Assembly (NCBI GenBank): GCA_937873275.1
Contig: CALMRC010000157.1
Coordinates: forward strand, 1 to 41,181
Reading direction: 5' to 3'
Source: an uncultured Spirochaetota bacterium
GTDB taxonomy: Bacteria > Spirochaetota > Spirochaetia > Treponematales > UBA12059
DNA length: 41,181 nt
A program made the translations under genes and the position numbers. The notes under the pieces were generated by a model that had not been told where the DNA came from, searched no databases, and worked only from the letters and a program-made list of their open reading frames with translations. Shown in pieces: positions 17,696-26,574 of this stretch; the stretch's first letter is position 1, and every line of letters begins with the position of its first letter.

Positions 17696-19408
17696 ATGGA
17701 ATCCGCCACCCCCTGGTCCTTCCTGGACGAATACCGCGGCACGATCTTCGACGGCGAATGGCCGACCCTTCCCGAGATGTTCCGTATCACCGCCCGGCGG
17801 CACCCGGACCGGCCCTGCTTCACGGTCTATTCCCCGGACCGGGTCACCCTGACCTATGCCCAGGCCCTGGAACGGATCGAGAAGACCGCCGCCTTCCTGG
17901 CCGGGATCGGCCTGGGCAAGGGGGACAAGGCGGCGGTGACCGGAAAAAACTCCCCGGAATGGGCGGTCGCCTACCTCGGGATCCTGTTCTCCGGCGCCAC
18001 CGCGGTGCCCATCGATTATCAGCTCCGGAACGAGGAGATCGAGAACATCCTCCGGGCCTCGGACTCCAAGATCCTCTTCGTGGACGAGGAGAAGTACGAG
18101 GCCTTCGATCCCGGCAGGCTCGGGTTAACAGGCCGGTATTCCCTGGCGCCGGGCAGGCCGGGCTACGTCTACGGCCTCGAGCCGGCCCCGGGAGCCGCCC
18201 CGTCGGAGCCCGCCCGGGAGGGGGACCTGGCTGCCATCCTCTTCACCAGCGGCACCACCGGGGTGCCGAAGGGGGTCATGCTGACCCACGCTAACTTCGT
18301 CGCGGACTGCTACCTGGCCCAAGCCAACCTCCACATCTTCCACACCGACGTCTTCTACGCCCTCCTGCCCATCCACCATTCCTACACGATGCTGGCGGTC
18401 TTCATCGAAGCCCTCTCCGTGGGAGCCGAGATCGTCTTCGGCCAGCGGATGGTCACCAGCCAGATCCTCAAGGATCTCAAGGAGGCCAAGGTCACCATGT
18501 TCCTGGGGGTGCCCCTCCTGTTCAACAAGGTGCTGGCGGGCATCCTGAAGGGAATCCGGGCCAAGGGTCCCGTCGTGTACGGGCTGATCCGCTTCCTGAT
18601 GGCTCTGTCGGGAATGATCAAGAAGGTGTTCAAGGTGAATCCCGGGAAGTCCCTCTTCGGCTCGGTCCTGGACAAGGCCTCCCTGCGGACCATCCGGATC
18701 TGCATCTCCGGGGGCGGTCCCCTGGCCCCCAGCGTCTTCCGGCAGTACAACCAGCTGGGCATCGACTTCGTCCAGGGCTACGGGCTCACGGAGACCAGTC
18801 CCATCCTCACCCTCAACCCCACGGACGCCTACGTGGAGACCAGCGTGGGCCGGGTCATTCCCCGGGCCCAGCTGCGCATCCTGGATCCGGACTCCGACGG
18901 ACGCGGCGAGATCGTGGTGAAGGGGCCCATGGTGATGCAGGGATACTACAGGAACCCCGAGGCCACCGCGGAGGTCTTCACCCCCGACGGTTGGTTCCGC
19001 ACCGGGGACGTGGGCTACCTCGACGCGGAGAACTACCTTTACCTGACGGGCCGGGCCAAGAACCTGATCGTCACCGAGGGGGGCAAGAACGTCTACCCCG
19101 AGGAGATCGAGAACCGGTTCCAGCTCTTCCCCGAGGTGGAGCAGGTCCTGATCCGGGGCTACGTCCAGGACCGGAAGGCCAAGATCGAGGGGATCGAGGC
19201 CCTCATCTACCCGAGCAAGGAGTACTTCGAGGGCCCGGGCGCCCGGGAGGGCATCGATTCCGGGGACGTGGAGGCGCGGATCCGGAGGGTCGTGGACGAG
19301 GTGAACTCCCGGATGCTGCCGTACCAGCGCATCTCCAAGGTGACCCTGCTGGAGGAGCCCCTGGAGATGACCACGACCAAAAAAGTGAAGCGCTACTCGG
19401 TGGCCTGA
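17696..19408 (+). CDS. Long-chain acyl-CoA synthetase (AMP-forming)
   Basis: 570 residues of the ANL superfamily, activating fatty acids to acyl-AMP and then acyl-CoA. The phosphate loop ILFTSGTTGVPKGVMLTHAN is at residues 181-200. The later motifs GYGLTETSP, GWFRTGDVGYLD and the C-terminal hinge GRAKNLIVTEGGKNVYPEEI are intact, as is the final lysine region TTTKKVKRYS. The N-terminus lacks a signal sequence; a hydrophobic stretch around residues 295-310 (VYGLIRFLMALSGMI) may touch the membrane. GGGAG precedes the ATG. The chain-length preference is not readable. Confidence 0.93.
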   Translation: MESATPWSFLDEYRGTIFDGEWPTLPEMFRITARRHPDRPCFTVYSPDRVTLTYAQALERIEKTAAFLAGIGLGKGDKAAVTGKNSPEWAVAYLGILFSGATAVPIDYQLRNEEIENILRASDSKILFVDEEKYEAFDPGRLGLTGRYSLAPGRPGYVYGLEPAPGAAPSEPAREGDLAAILFTSGTTGVPKGVMLTHANFVADCYLAQANLHIFHTDVFYALLPIHHSYTMLAVFIEALSVGAEIVFGQRMVTSQILKDLKEAKVTMFLGVPLLFNKVLAGILKGIRAKGPVVYGLIRFLMALSGMIKKVFKVNPGKSLFGSVLDKASLRTIRICISGGGPLAPSVFRQYNQLGIDFVQGYGLTETSPILTLNPTDAYVETSVGRVIPRAQLRILDPDSDGRGEIVVKGPMVMQGYYRNPEATAEVFTPDGWFRTGDVGYLDAENYLYLTGRAKNLIVTEGGKNVYPEEIENRFQLFPEVEQVLIRGYVQDRKAKIEGIEALIYPSKEYFEGPGAREGIDSGDVEARIRRVVDEVNSRMLPYQRISKVTLLEEPLEMTTTKKVKRYSVA

Positions 19409-19421
19409 TCGGGATCCCGCG

Positions 19422-19453
19422 CCGGGGGCCCGGGCCTCCATCGGCCCCCCCGG
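19422..19453. terminator. Bidirectional hairpin between convergent acyl-CoA synthetase and cyclase genes
   Basis: CCGGGGGCC (19422-19430) pairs with GGCCCCCCCGG (19443-19453) with slippage over the extra C residues. It sits between two stop codons facing each other. No T-tract. Confidence 0.5.
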
Positions 19454-19464
19454 TTCCCGGCGGG

Positions 19465-20730
19465 CTACTTCCTTCCGTACACGGCGCTGGGCTGGGTCTT
19501 GCCCCGGAGCAGGACTTCCCCGACGAGCTGGAGATGCTGCTGGGTCTCGATGCCCACCTGCTTGTAGACCGCCTGGCTCACCAGGACGTCCTGCTTGAAC
19601 TCCCGGCAGAGGGAATCCAGACGGGTGGCGATGCTCACCGCCTCCCCGAAGACCGAGAAGGACGGGCAGGTCCCGTTGTTGAGCTCGCCGACCATCACCC
19701 GCCCCCAGTGGACGCCCACGCCCACGTGCTTCACCACGGGCAGGCCCGCCGCGGCCAGGTCCTCCTGGAGGTGGGGCAGTTCCCGGAGCAGCTCGAAGGC
19801 GCAGGCCACGGCGCGCTCGGCCGCGTCCTTCTCCCCCAGGAGCCCGAATACCGCCACCGCGGTATCCCCCACGAACTGGTCCAGGTAGCCCCCGTTTCGG
19901 GTGACGGTCACGTTCCAGAGGGCGTAGTAGCGGTTCAGGACCTCCACGGCCTCCCGGGCGGAGACCTTCCCGGTCAGGGCGGAGAAATTCCAGATGTCCC
20001 CGTAGATCACCGCGGCGTCCCGTGTTTCCGCCTCGGCCCGGGGCGCCCCCTCCTTCGAGTCTCCCGTCGGCGGGGGGACCGAGCCGACGATCCGTTCCAG
20101 CCGGGCCCGCAGGGAAAGCTCCTTCACCTTGTTCACCAGCTGGAGCACCCCGAACACGAAGGCCCCGAAGGCGAAGAAGGTATGCTGGGGGGACTTGATG
20201 AACTTCACGAAGGCGGGAAGGAAGCCCGCGATGGACAGTCCCCGGAGGTAGCCTTCGTAGGGCAGGCTGCCGGCGTTGAACCGGGCGGCCAGGTTGATGC
20301 GGAGGTCCAGGTAGAAATAGAAGAAGATGAACGTGAAGACCGTTCCGAAGGAAAGGAAGGCCTCCAGGACCCGCTTGGGCCAGGACCTCCGGGCGGCCCC
20401 GCTCCAGGCCTGCAGGAGTCCCACGTAGAAGGAGACCGTCCAGAGGAAGAAGCTGGCCATGTCGACCGGGAAGGTCCGTCCGGTGATGGTCTGCAGGAGG
20501 GAGTATCCCGCGGGGGTTATGAAGGAAAAAAGGAAGCGGGGCAGGGGCTTGTGACCCCAGAAGGCCAGGAGGGTGATCTGGAGAAGGAGGAACCCGTTCA
20601 AGACGACGAGGGCGACGGGTTGTAGGGCGATGATGGAAGGCGTCGAGAAGAGCATCAGGATGAAGAAGACGGTGAACTGGCTGGAGTAGAGGAAAAACTC
20701 TTCCGCGAAGCGCTTGGGAAGAAACCGCAT
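19465..20730 (-). CDS. Membrane-bound class III nucleotidyl (adenylate/guanylate) cyclase
   Basis: 421 residues. The first 200 hold about six hydrophobic helices (17-36, 40-58, 66-82, 90-108, 122-141, 182-200), then a short linker and a class III cyclase domain (about 235-421). Both metal aspartates are present (D245 in YGDIWNFS, D289 in QFVGDTAVAVFG) and the transition-state arginine is R370. However, the base-selecting lysine position is Gln285, its partner position in FSVFG is Ser359, and the transition-state Asn position is Ser366 (GEAVSIATRL). It would act as a homodimer on the inner face of the membrane; whether it makes cAMP, cGMP or little of either is open. It is divergent from the DUF3798 importer operon and shares its AT-rich control region. 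Confidence 0.88.
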   Translation of the reverse strand: MRFLPKRFAEEFFLYSSQFTVFFILMLFSTPSIIALQPVALVVLNGFLLLQITLLAFWGHKPLPRFLFSFITPAGYSLLQTITGRTFPVDMASFFLWTVSFYVGLLQAWSGAARRSWPKRVLEAFLSFGTVFTFIFFYFYLDLRINLAARFNAGSLPYEGYLRGLSIAGFLPAFVKFIKSPQHTFFAFGAFVFGVLQLVNKVKELSLRARLERIVGSVPPPTGDSKEGAPRAEAETRDAAVIYGDIWNFSALTGKVSAREAVEVLNRYYALWNVTVTRNGGYLDQFVGDTAVAVFGLLGEKDAAERAVACAFELLRELPHLQEDLAAAGLPVVKHVGVGVHWGRVMVGELNNGTCPSFSVFGEAVSIATRLDSLCREFKQDVLVSQAVYKQVGIETQQHLQLVGEVLLRGKTQPSAVYGRK

Positions 20731-20828
20731 GCAACCCTCGAGGTATGGAATGGGACCCCGCGGTTCGCCGGAGCGTCCAGGAGTCTATGATACAGGATCC
20801 TCGGGCAAATGGAAACCCTGGCGACACC

Positions 20829-20911
20829 TGAATAATTATGTGTATAATTCTATATATAGAAACGACGGAACAGGCTTGACCATTCTTCCATTTAGGGTAC
20901 AATTCTTCCAT
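20829..20911 (+). promoter_or_regulatory. Promoter and AT-rich control region of the DUF3798 ABC operon
   Basis: TTGACC (20876-20881), 16 bp and TACAAT (20898-20903) form a good sigma-70 promoter. Upstream, about 30 bases are almost pure A/T in a 70% GC genome. They hold an inverted repeat AATTAT-GTGT-ATAATT (20834-20849) next to the palindrome CTATATATAG (20850-20859). ATTCTTCCAT occurs twice, at 20882-20891 and 20902-20911, 20 bp apart, flanking the -10 box. These look like an activator or UP element plus a repressor pair. Confidence 0.7.
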
Positions 20912-20941
20912 CGCCCACCAACATGGCGAAGGAGGCATTAC

Positions 20942-22171
20942 ATGAATCGTTACCTGAAGACGGCCGCGATCCTGATCGCGATCGCCCTGGTCTTCGCGGG
21001 CTGCCAGAAGAAGCCCGCCGAGCCCGCCGGTCCGGCCAAGGCCGCGTTCCACATCGGCGTCGTGACCGGGACGGTTTCCCAGTCCGAGGACGACCTGCGC
21101 GGCGCCGAGGAGTTGATCAAGCGGTACGGCAAGGTGGCCGACGGCGGCATGATCCAGCACATCACCTATCCCGACAACTTCATGGATCAGCAGGAGACCA
21201 CCATCTCCCAGATCGTCGCCCTGGCGGACGATCCCCTGATGAAGGCCATCGTGATGAACCAGTCGGTGCCCGGCGCCGCGGAAGCCTTCAAGCGCGTCCG
21301 CGCCAAGCGGCCCGAGATCCTGCTCTTCGCGGGCGAACCCCACGAGGATCCCCTCGTCATCGAGGCGGCCGCCGATCTCGCCCTCAACAGCGACTTCATC
21401 TCCCGCGGCTACACCATCATCTGGGCCGCCAAGGAGCTGGGCGCCAAGACCTTCGTCCACATCTCCTTCCCCCGGCACATGTCCTACGAGACCCTGGGCC
21501 TCCGCCGCCAGATCATGGAGCAGGCGTGCAAGGACCTGGGCCTGAAGTTCGTCTTCGAGACCGCCCCGGATCCGACCTCCGACGTCGGCCAGGCCGGTGC
21601 CCAGCAGTTCATCCTCGAGAAGACCCCCCAGTGGATCCAGAAGTACGGCAAGGAAACCGCCTTCTTCTGCACCAACGACGCCCACACCGAGCCCCTGCTC
21701 AAGCAGCTGCTCGCCTACGGCGGCATGTTCGTCGAGGCCGACCTCCCCTCCCCGCTGATGGGGTACCCGGGAGCCCTGGGCCTGGACCTCTCCGCCGAGG
21801 CCGGTAACTTCCCCGCCATCCTCAAGAAGGTCGAGCAGGCCGTCGTGGACAAGGGCGGCGCCGGCCGCTTCGGAACCTGGGCCTTCAGCTACGGCTTCAC
21901 GGTCACCGCGGGTCTCGGCGAGTTCGCCAAGAACATCATCGAGGGCAAGACCACCAAGGACAGCCTGCAGGGTCTCTACGACGCCCTCGCGGTCTACACC
22001 CCCGGCGCCCAGTGGAACGGCGGCTACTACATCGACGCCAACACCGGCGTCCGCGCCAAGAACCACGTCCTGGTCTACATGGACACCTACATCTTCGGGA
22101 AGGGCTACCTGCCCACCACGAAGCAGAAGGTCGACGAGAAGTACTACAACATCAAGTTCCAGAAGCAGTAA
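20942..22171 (+). CDS. DUF3798 substrate-binding lipoprotein of an ABC importer
   Basis: 409 residues. A lipoprotein signal with lipobox FAGC (Cys21) anchors it outside the inner membrane. The rest is a two-lobed periplasmic-binding fold of the DUF3798 type, distantly related to ribose/BMP-like binding proteins: FHIGVVTGTVSQSEDDLRGA opens lobe one, and AFFCTNDAHTEPLLKQLLAYG and GGYYIDANTGVRAKNHVLVY are typical of the family. A perfect AAGGAGG lies 6 bases before ATG 20942. Arginine codons are mostly CGC rather than the CGG common in neighbours, which fits high expression. The ligand is unknown. Confidence 0.92.
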   Translation: MNRYLKTAAILIAIALVFAGCQKKPAEPAGPAKAAFHIGVVTGTVSQSEDDLRGAEELIKRYGKVADGGMIQHITYPDNFMDQQETTISQIVALADDPLMKAIVMNQSVPGAAEAFKRVRAKRPEILLFAGEPHEDPLVIEAAADLALNSDFISRGYTIIWAAKELGAKTFVHISFPRHMSYETLGLRRQIMEQACKDLGLKFVFETAPDPTSDVGQAGAQQFILEKTPQWIQKYGKETAFFCTNDAHTEPLLKQLLAYGGMFVEADLPSPLMGYPGALGLDLSAEAGNFPAILKKVEQAVVDKGGAGRFGTWAFSYGFTVTAGLGEFAKNIIEGKTTKDSLQGLYDALAVYTPGAQWNGGYYIDANTGVRAKNHVLVYMDTYIFGKGYLPTTKQKVDEKYYNIKFQKQ

Positions 22172-22334
22172 CCGTACCGTCCGCGTGGTCGTGCCGGGCG
22201 CCGATCGCGCACGGGGCGGCCCGGGCCGGCCCCGGGGACGACCCGGGTCCGGCCATAGCGCGCGCCAGCCCCCTCGGCGCCGCCTCTCCACCCGGCCGGA
22301 CCCACCCGGCCGATTCAGCACGGAAGGTGCCTCT
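22172..22334 (+). other. GC-rich self-complementary spacer inside the ABC operon
   Basis: 163 bp without a gene. It contains the palindrome GGCCCGGGCC (22218-22227) and a 6-bp stem GGCCGG/CCGGCC (22224-22229 with 22249-22254). Such a structured gap may stabilise the binding-protein mRNA and lower read-through to the ATPase. No promoter of good quality is seen. Confidence 0.35.
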
Positions 22335-23936
22335 ATGTCGAATGAATCGCCTTTATTGAGTTTCGAGGGAATCACCAAGGATTTCTACGGCACGGTGGTC
22401 CTCAAGGACGTGTCCTTCACCCTGGGCCGGGGCCAGATCCTGGGCCTCGTCGGGGAGAACGGCGCGGGCAAGACGACGCTCATGAGCGTCCTCTTCGGAA
22501 TGCCGGTCATCTCCGAGACCGGCGGCTTTTCCGGGGCCGTGAAACTGGACGGCCAGGCCGTCTCCTTCCGCAATCCCTTCGACGCCCTGGACGCGGGCAT
22601 CGGGATGGTGCACCAGGAGTTCTCCCTGATACCCGGCTTCACGACCACGGAAAACATCGTGCTGAACCGGGAGTCCCTGAAGGCCGGTCCGGCCGTCGAG
22701 GTCTTCGGGGAGCGGCTTTCCGTCCTGGACCGCCCCGCGATGCGGGCCCGGGCGGAATCCGCGATCGGTCGCCTGGGGGTCAAGCTGGATCCCGAGATGC
22801 TCGTCTCGGAGATGCCGGTCGGCCACAAGCAGTTCACCGAGATCGCCCGGGAGATCAACCGGGACAACGTCCGGCTCCTGGTCCTCGACGAGCCGACGGC
22901 GGTGCTCACCGAGAGCGAGGCCGAGGTACTCCTGACCGCCCTCCGGAACCTGGCCGCCCAGGGCATCTCCATCATCTTCATTTCCCACCGGCTTCACGAG
23001 GTCCTGTCCATCTGCGACCGGATCGTGACCCTCCGGGACGGGCACGTCGTGAAGGACACGGAAGCCAAGGGCGTGACCGTGGCGGACGTGGCCTCCTGGA
23101 TGGTGGGCCGGGGAGTGGACGAGACGAGCCGGAAGGGTGCCGCCCGCGAGCTTCCCGGCAAGGCCCTGGAGGTCGAGAACCTCTGGGTGGACATGCCGGG
23201 AGAGACCGTGCGAAACGTCTCCTTCTCCGTGCGGGAGGGGGAGATCTTCGGGATCGGGGGCTTGGCCGGACAGGGCAAGCTGGGCATCCCGAACGGGATC
23301 ATGGGACTCTATCCCGCGGGCGGCACGGTCCGGCTCCACGGCGAACCCGTCACCCTGGACGCCCCCCGGGCGGCCCTGGACGCGGGCATGGCCTTCGTGA
23401 GCGAGGACCGCCGGGGCGTGGGCCTGCTGCTGGACGAGAGCCTGGACTGGAACATCGCCTTCACGGCCATGCAGGTCAAGGGCGAGTACCTGAAGACCTA
23501 CCTGGGGGGCCTCGTGCGCCTCCGGGACGAGAAGGCGATGCGGGCCCTGACGGAGGAGTACGTGAAGCTGCTGGACGTCAAGTGCACCGGGCCCAAGCAG
23601 AAGGCCAAGGAGCTGTCCGGGGGCAACCAGCAGAAGATCTGCCTGGCCAAGGCCTTCGCCCTCAAGCCCACGGTCCTTTTCGTCTCGGAACCCACCCGGG
23701 GCATCGACGTGGGAGCCAAAGCCCTGGTGCTGGACAACCTGCGCCACTACAACCGGGACTTCGGCACCACCATCGTGATGGTCTCCAGCGAGCTCGAGGA
23801 ACTCCGGTCCATCTGCGACCGGATCGCCATCGTGGACGAGGGCCGCATCGCCGGCATACTGTCCCCCGACGCCCCGCTGTCCGAGTTCGGGCTCCTGATG
23901 GCGGGCGTAAAGGTCGCCGAGGAGGTCCGGCCGTGA
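22335..23936 (+). CDS. ABC importer ATPase with two nucleotide-binding domains
   Basis: 533 residues of the RbsA/MglA/NupO-like twin ATPase class. Domain 1 has a full Walker A (GENGAGKTT, 40-48) and Walker B (LLVLDEPTA, about 181-189), but its signature is degenerate (EMPVGHKQF). Domain 2 has a degenerate Walker A (GLAGQGKLG) and a good signature LSGGNQQK (427-434), while the Walker B aspartate is Ser451 with the catalytic Glu452 kept (FVSEPTRGIDVG). Complementary degeneration predicts one main hydrolysis site. The frame is open further upstream, but ATG 22335 follows GGAAGG and begins the family-typical N-terminus. Its stop overlaps the next gene (GTGA). Confidence 0.94.
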   Translation: MSNESPLLSFEGITKDFYGTVVLKDVSFTLGRGQILGLVGENGAGKTTLMSVLFGMPVISETGGFSGAVKLDGQAVSFRNPFDALDAGIGMVHQEFSLIPGFTTTENIVLNRESLKAGPAVEVFGERLSVLDRPAMRARAESAIGRLGVKLDPEMLVSEMPVGHKQFTEIAREINRDNVRLLVLDEPTAVLTESEAEVLLTALRNLAAQGISIIFISHRLHEVLSICDRIVTLRDGHVVKDTEAKGVTVADVASWMVGRGVDETSRKGAARELPGKALEVENLWVDMPGETVRNVSFSVREGEIFGIGGLAGQGKLGIPNGIMGLYPAGGTVRLHGEPVTLDAPRAALDAGMAFVSEDRRGVGLLLDESLDWNIAFTAMQVKGEYLKTYLGGLVRLRDEKAMRALTEEYVKLLDVKCTGPKQKAKELSGGNQQKICLAKAFALKPTVLFVSEPTRGIDVGAKALVLDNLRHYNRDFGTTIVMVSSELEELRSICDRIAIVDEGRIAGILSPDAPLSEFGLLMAGVKVAEEVRP

Positions 23937-24976
23937 ATACCCTGAAACAGGCGGTCACCGATTTCGGCTGGCCCCGGATCATCATCTTCCTGTTCGTGGT
24001 CGCCCTGTTCATCGGGGCGCCCTTCGTGAACGTCCGGGTGGATTCCTCCTTCACGGACGTCTTCAACCGGTTCGGCCAGAACGCCGTCCTGGTCCTGGCC
24101 CTGGTGCCCATGGTCCAGGCGGGCTGCGGGCTCAACTTCGGCCTGCCCGTCGGGATCATCGCGGGGCTCCTGGGCTCCACCCTGGCCATGGAGTTCGGCC
24201 TGGTCGGATGGGCCGGGTTCCTGGGGGCGATCGCCCTGGCCCTGCCCTTCGCGGTGGCGTTCGGCTTCGCCTACGGGTTCCTCCTGAACAAGGTGAAGGG
24301 CGAGGAGATGACCATCGCCATGTACGTGGGCTTCTCCATCGTCACCTTCTTCGCGATCCTCTGGCTCCTCCTGCCCTACTCCAGCCCCAACATGGTCTGG
24401 GGCTACGCGGGCCGGGGCCTGCGAACCACGATCACCCTGGAAGGATACTGGGGGCGCATCCTCAACGACTTCCTGGCCCTCCGGATCGGGGAGAACTTCC
24501 AGTTCCCCACGGGCATGATCCTCTTCGTGGTCTTGCTGACCGTCCTCATGGGTTTCTTCCTCCGGAGCAAGACCGGGACGGCCATGACCGCCGTCGGGTC
24601 CAACCCGGACTTCGCCCGGGCGGGCGGGGTGTCCGCGGACCGGATGCGCCTGACCAGCGTGGTGCTCTCCACGGTGATCGGGGCGGTCGGAATCCTGGTC
24701 TACCAGCAGAGCTTCGGGTTCATCCAGATCTACAACGCCCCCCTGTTCATGGCCTTCCCGGCCGTGGCGGCCCTCCTGATCGGGGGAGCCTCCGTCAACA
24801 AGGCCAGCATGCTGAACGTGATCGTGGGCACCTTCCTCTTCCAGTCCATCCTGACGATGACCCCCTCGGTCATCAACAGCGTACTGCAGACGGACATGTC
24901 CGAGGTGATCCGCATCCTGATCTCCAACGGCATGATCCTGTACGCCCTGACCCGAAAGACGAAGGTGACGAAATGA
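23933..24976 (+). CDS. ABC importer permease 1 (BPD_transp_2 / RbsC-NupP type)
   Basis: 347 residues with about nine hydrophobic helices. The family signature lies in MTAVGSNPDFARAGGVSADRM, the cytoplasmic coupling loop before SVVLSTVIGAVG. The start is GTG 23933, overlapping the ATPase stop by four bases, with GGAGG upstream. It ends in an ATGA overlap with permease 2. The two permeases are related and should form a heterodimer, as in nucleoside importers of the NupPQ kind. Confidence 0.92.
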   Translation: MNTLKQAVTDFGWPRIIIFLFVVALFIGAPFVNVRVDSSFTDVFNRFGQNAVLVLALVPMVQAGCGLNFGLPVGIIAGLLGSTLAMEFGLVGWAGFLGAIALALPFAVAFGFAYGFLLNKVKGEEMTIAMYVGFSIVTFFAILWLLLPYSSPNMVWGYAGRGLRTTITLEGYWGRILNDFLALRIGENFQFPTGMILFVVLLTVLMGFFLRSKTGTAMTAVGSNPDFARAGGVSADRMRLTSVVLSTVIGAVGILVYQQSFGFIQIYNAPLFMAFPAVAALLIGGASVNKASMLNVIVGTFLFQSILTMTPSVINSVLQTDMSEVIRILISNGMILYALTRKTKVTK

Positions 24977-26082
24977 GCAAGACAATCGACGTTCGCAAGA
25001 TCCTCGCGGACAACCTGGTGGTCGTCATCTTCCTGGTGATCACGGCCTTCGCGGTCCCCGTTTCGGGCCTGTCCGCCCAGTTCATCATCCAGGAGCTCCT
25101 CACGCGCATCGGCCGGAACGCCTTCCTGGTCTTCTCCCTCCTCCTGCCCATCATGGCGGGCATGGGCATCAACTTCGGCATGGTCCTGGGGGCCATGGCC
25201 GGGGAGATCGGCCTGATCGTCGCCGTCGATTGGGGCATCCTGGGGGTCAACGGCCTGGCCCTGGCTGCCCTGGTGGGCATGCCCGTGGCGGTGCTCCTCG
25301 GATGGCTCGCCGGGGAGGTCCTGAACCGGGCGCGGGGACGCGAGATGGTGACCGGGTACATCCTGGGGTTCTTCATGGACGGGGTGTACCAGCTCATCGT
25401 CCTGTACATGATGGGTTCCATCATCCCCATCCGCTCCCCGGCCATCACCCTGTCCCGGGGCTACGGCATCCGGAACACCCTGGGGCTCGATTCCGTGCGC
25501 CAGTCCCTGGATACCCTCCTGGCGGTCCGGGTCGGACCCTACGTCCTTCCCATGGCCACCTACGTCGTCATCGGCCTCCTGTGCCTCTTCATCCTCTGGT
25601 TCCGCAGGACCAAGCTGGGCCAGGACATGCGGGCCATCGGGCAGGACCAGGGTGTGTCCCATTCCGCGGGCATCGCGGTGGAGCGGACCCGCATCATCGC
25701 CATCGTGATCTCCACGGTCCTCGCGATGATCGGCCAGATCATCTTCCTCCAGAACATGGGGAACATGGCCACCTACAACGCCCACAAGCAGACGGGGTTC
25801 TTCGCGGCCGCGGCCCTGCTGGTGGGGGGCGCCTCGGTCTCCAAGGCGACGATCCCGAACGTCTTCATCGGGGTCGTCCTTCTGCACCTGATGTACATCG
25901 TGATGCCCCGGGCTGGGGCCCAGCTCTTCGGGCAGGCCCAGATCGGGGAATTCTTCCGGGACGCCCTGTCCTACGCAGCCATCGCCATGGCCCTGGTCAT
26001 CTACGCCTGGCGGAAGAGGGCGAACGCGGACAAGGCCCGGGCGGGGCTCCGGGGCGGGGAAGCCGCGGGAGGCGCGAAATGA
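24973..26082 (+). CDS. ABC importer permease 2 (BPD_transp_2 / RbsC-NupQ type)
   Basis: 369 residues, about ten hydrophobic helices. The coupling loop reads MRAIGQDQGVSHSAGIAVERT, followed by IIAIVISTVLAMIGQII. An early segment IMAGMGINFGMVLGAMAGEIGL parallels GCGLNFGLPVGIIAGLLGS of permease 1, showing common descent. ATG 24973 overlaps the permease 1 stop (ATGA), and the end overlaps the accessory gene (ATGA). Confidence 0.92.
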   Translation: MSKTIDVRKILADNLVVVIFLVITAFAVPVSGLSAQFIIQELLTRIGRNAFLVFSLLLPIMAGMGINFGMVLGAMAGEIGLIVAVDWGILGVNGLALAALVGMPVAVLLGWLAGEVLNRARGREMVTGYILGFFMDGVYQLIVLYMMGSIIPIRSPAITLSRGYGIRNTLGLDSVRQSLDTLLAVRVGPYVLPMATYVVIGLLCLFILWFRRTKLGQDMRAIGQDQGVSHSAGIAVERTRIIAIVISTVLAMIGQIIFLQNMGNMATYNAHKQTGFFAAAALLVGGASVSKATIPNVFIGVVLLHLMYIVMPRAGAQLFGQAQIGEFFRDALSYAAIAMALVIYAWRKRANADKARAGLRGGEAAGGAK

Positions 26083-26552
26083 GCAAGCTCGATCCCAAGA
26101 CGGCCCGGCGCCTGACCGTCCGGGCGGCCCTGGGCGTCCTGTATTTCGTCGTGGCGGTGATCCTGTTCCTGACGGGGCGCGGCCACACGATCCTGGTGGA
26201 CAACAAGGCGGACCCCGCGGGAAGCTATCCCGCCCTGAAGGGGGCCGTCGTTTCCATCGGCCGGGCGAAACCCATGGAGTTCTATCCCGGGGACCGGGAC
26301 AAATTCATCGTGAAGGGCCAGCGGCACGTCCTCCGGGTGAAGCCCCTGGCGCCCGGGGCCCAGGAGCGGACCGTCGAGTTCCGGGTACCGTTGGGGGAGG
26401 ACATGACCCTGGTCTCGATCTCGAAGCTGATGGCCGGGGTGGAGCCCTGGTACGAGACCTTCACGGCCCCGACGGCCCAGGAGCGGGCGGCCGAACGGGC
26501 CGCGGCGGACGCGGAAAACCCCGTCGAGACCTTCGGCTCCTTCGGGCCCTGA
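26079..26552 (+). CDS. One-helix accessory protein of the DUF3798 importer (possibly DUF6672)
   Basis: 157 residues: a short basic cytoplasmic start, one membrane helix (about 18-37, VLYFVVAVILFLTG) and a strand-rich outer domain (IGRAKPMEFYPGDRDKFIVKGQ, RTVEFRVPLGEDMTLVSISKLM), ending in an Ala/Glu-rich tail. From memory of similar operons it may correspond to DUF6672, a family found beside DUF3798 importers; this should be verified. The ATGA overlap with permease 2 ties it to the transporter, perhaps as a docking or assembly factor. Confidence 0.75.
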   Translation: MSKLDPKTARRLTVRAALGVLYFVVAVILFLTGRGHTILVDNKADPAGSYPALKGAVVSIGRAKPMEFYPGDRDKFIVKGQRHVLRVKPLAPGAQERTVEFRVPLGEDMTLVSISKLMAGVEPWYETFTAPTAQERAAERAAADAENPVETFGSFGP

Positions 26553-26574
26553 CCCGGATACGACGGGAGGAACC

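Noticed and set aside
18125-22378. A 1417-codon open frame on the minus strand, and similar long frames at 37403-40825, 8039-10720 and 11111-13294 (upstream part)
   Set aside because: They are antisense or out-of-frame shadows of clearly recognised genes. High GC removes stop codons from such frames. Their translations are low-complexity Gly/Arg/Pro/Val/Asp runs without domains.
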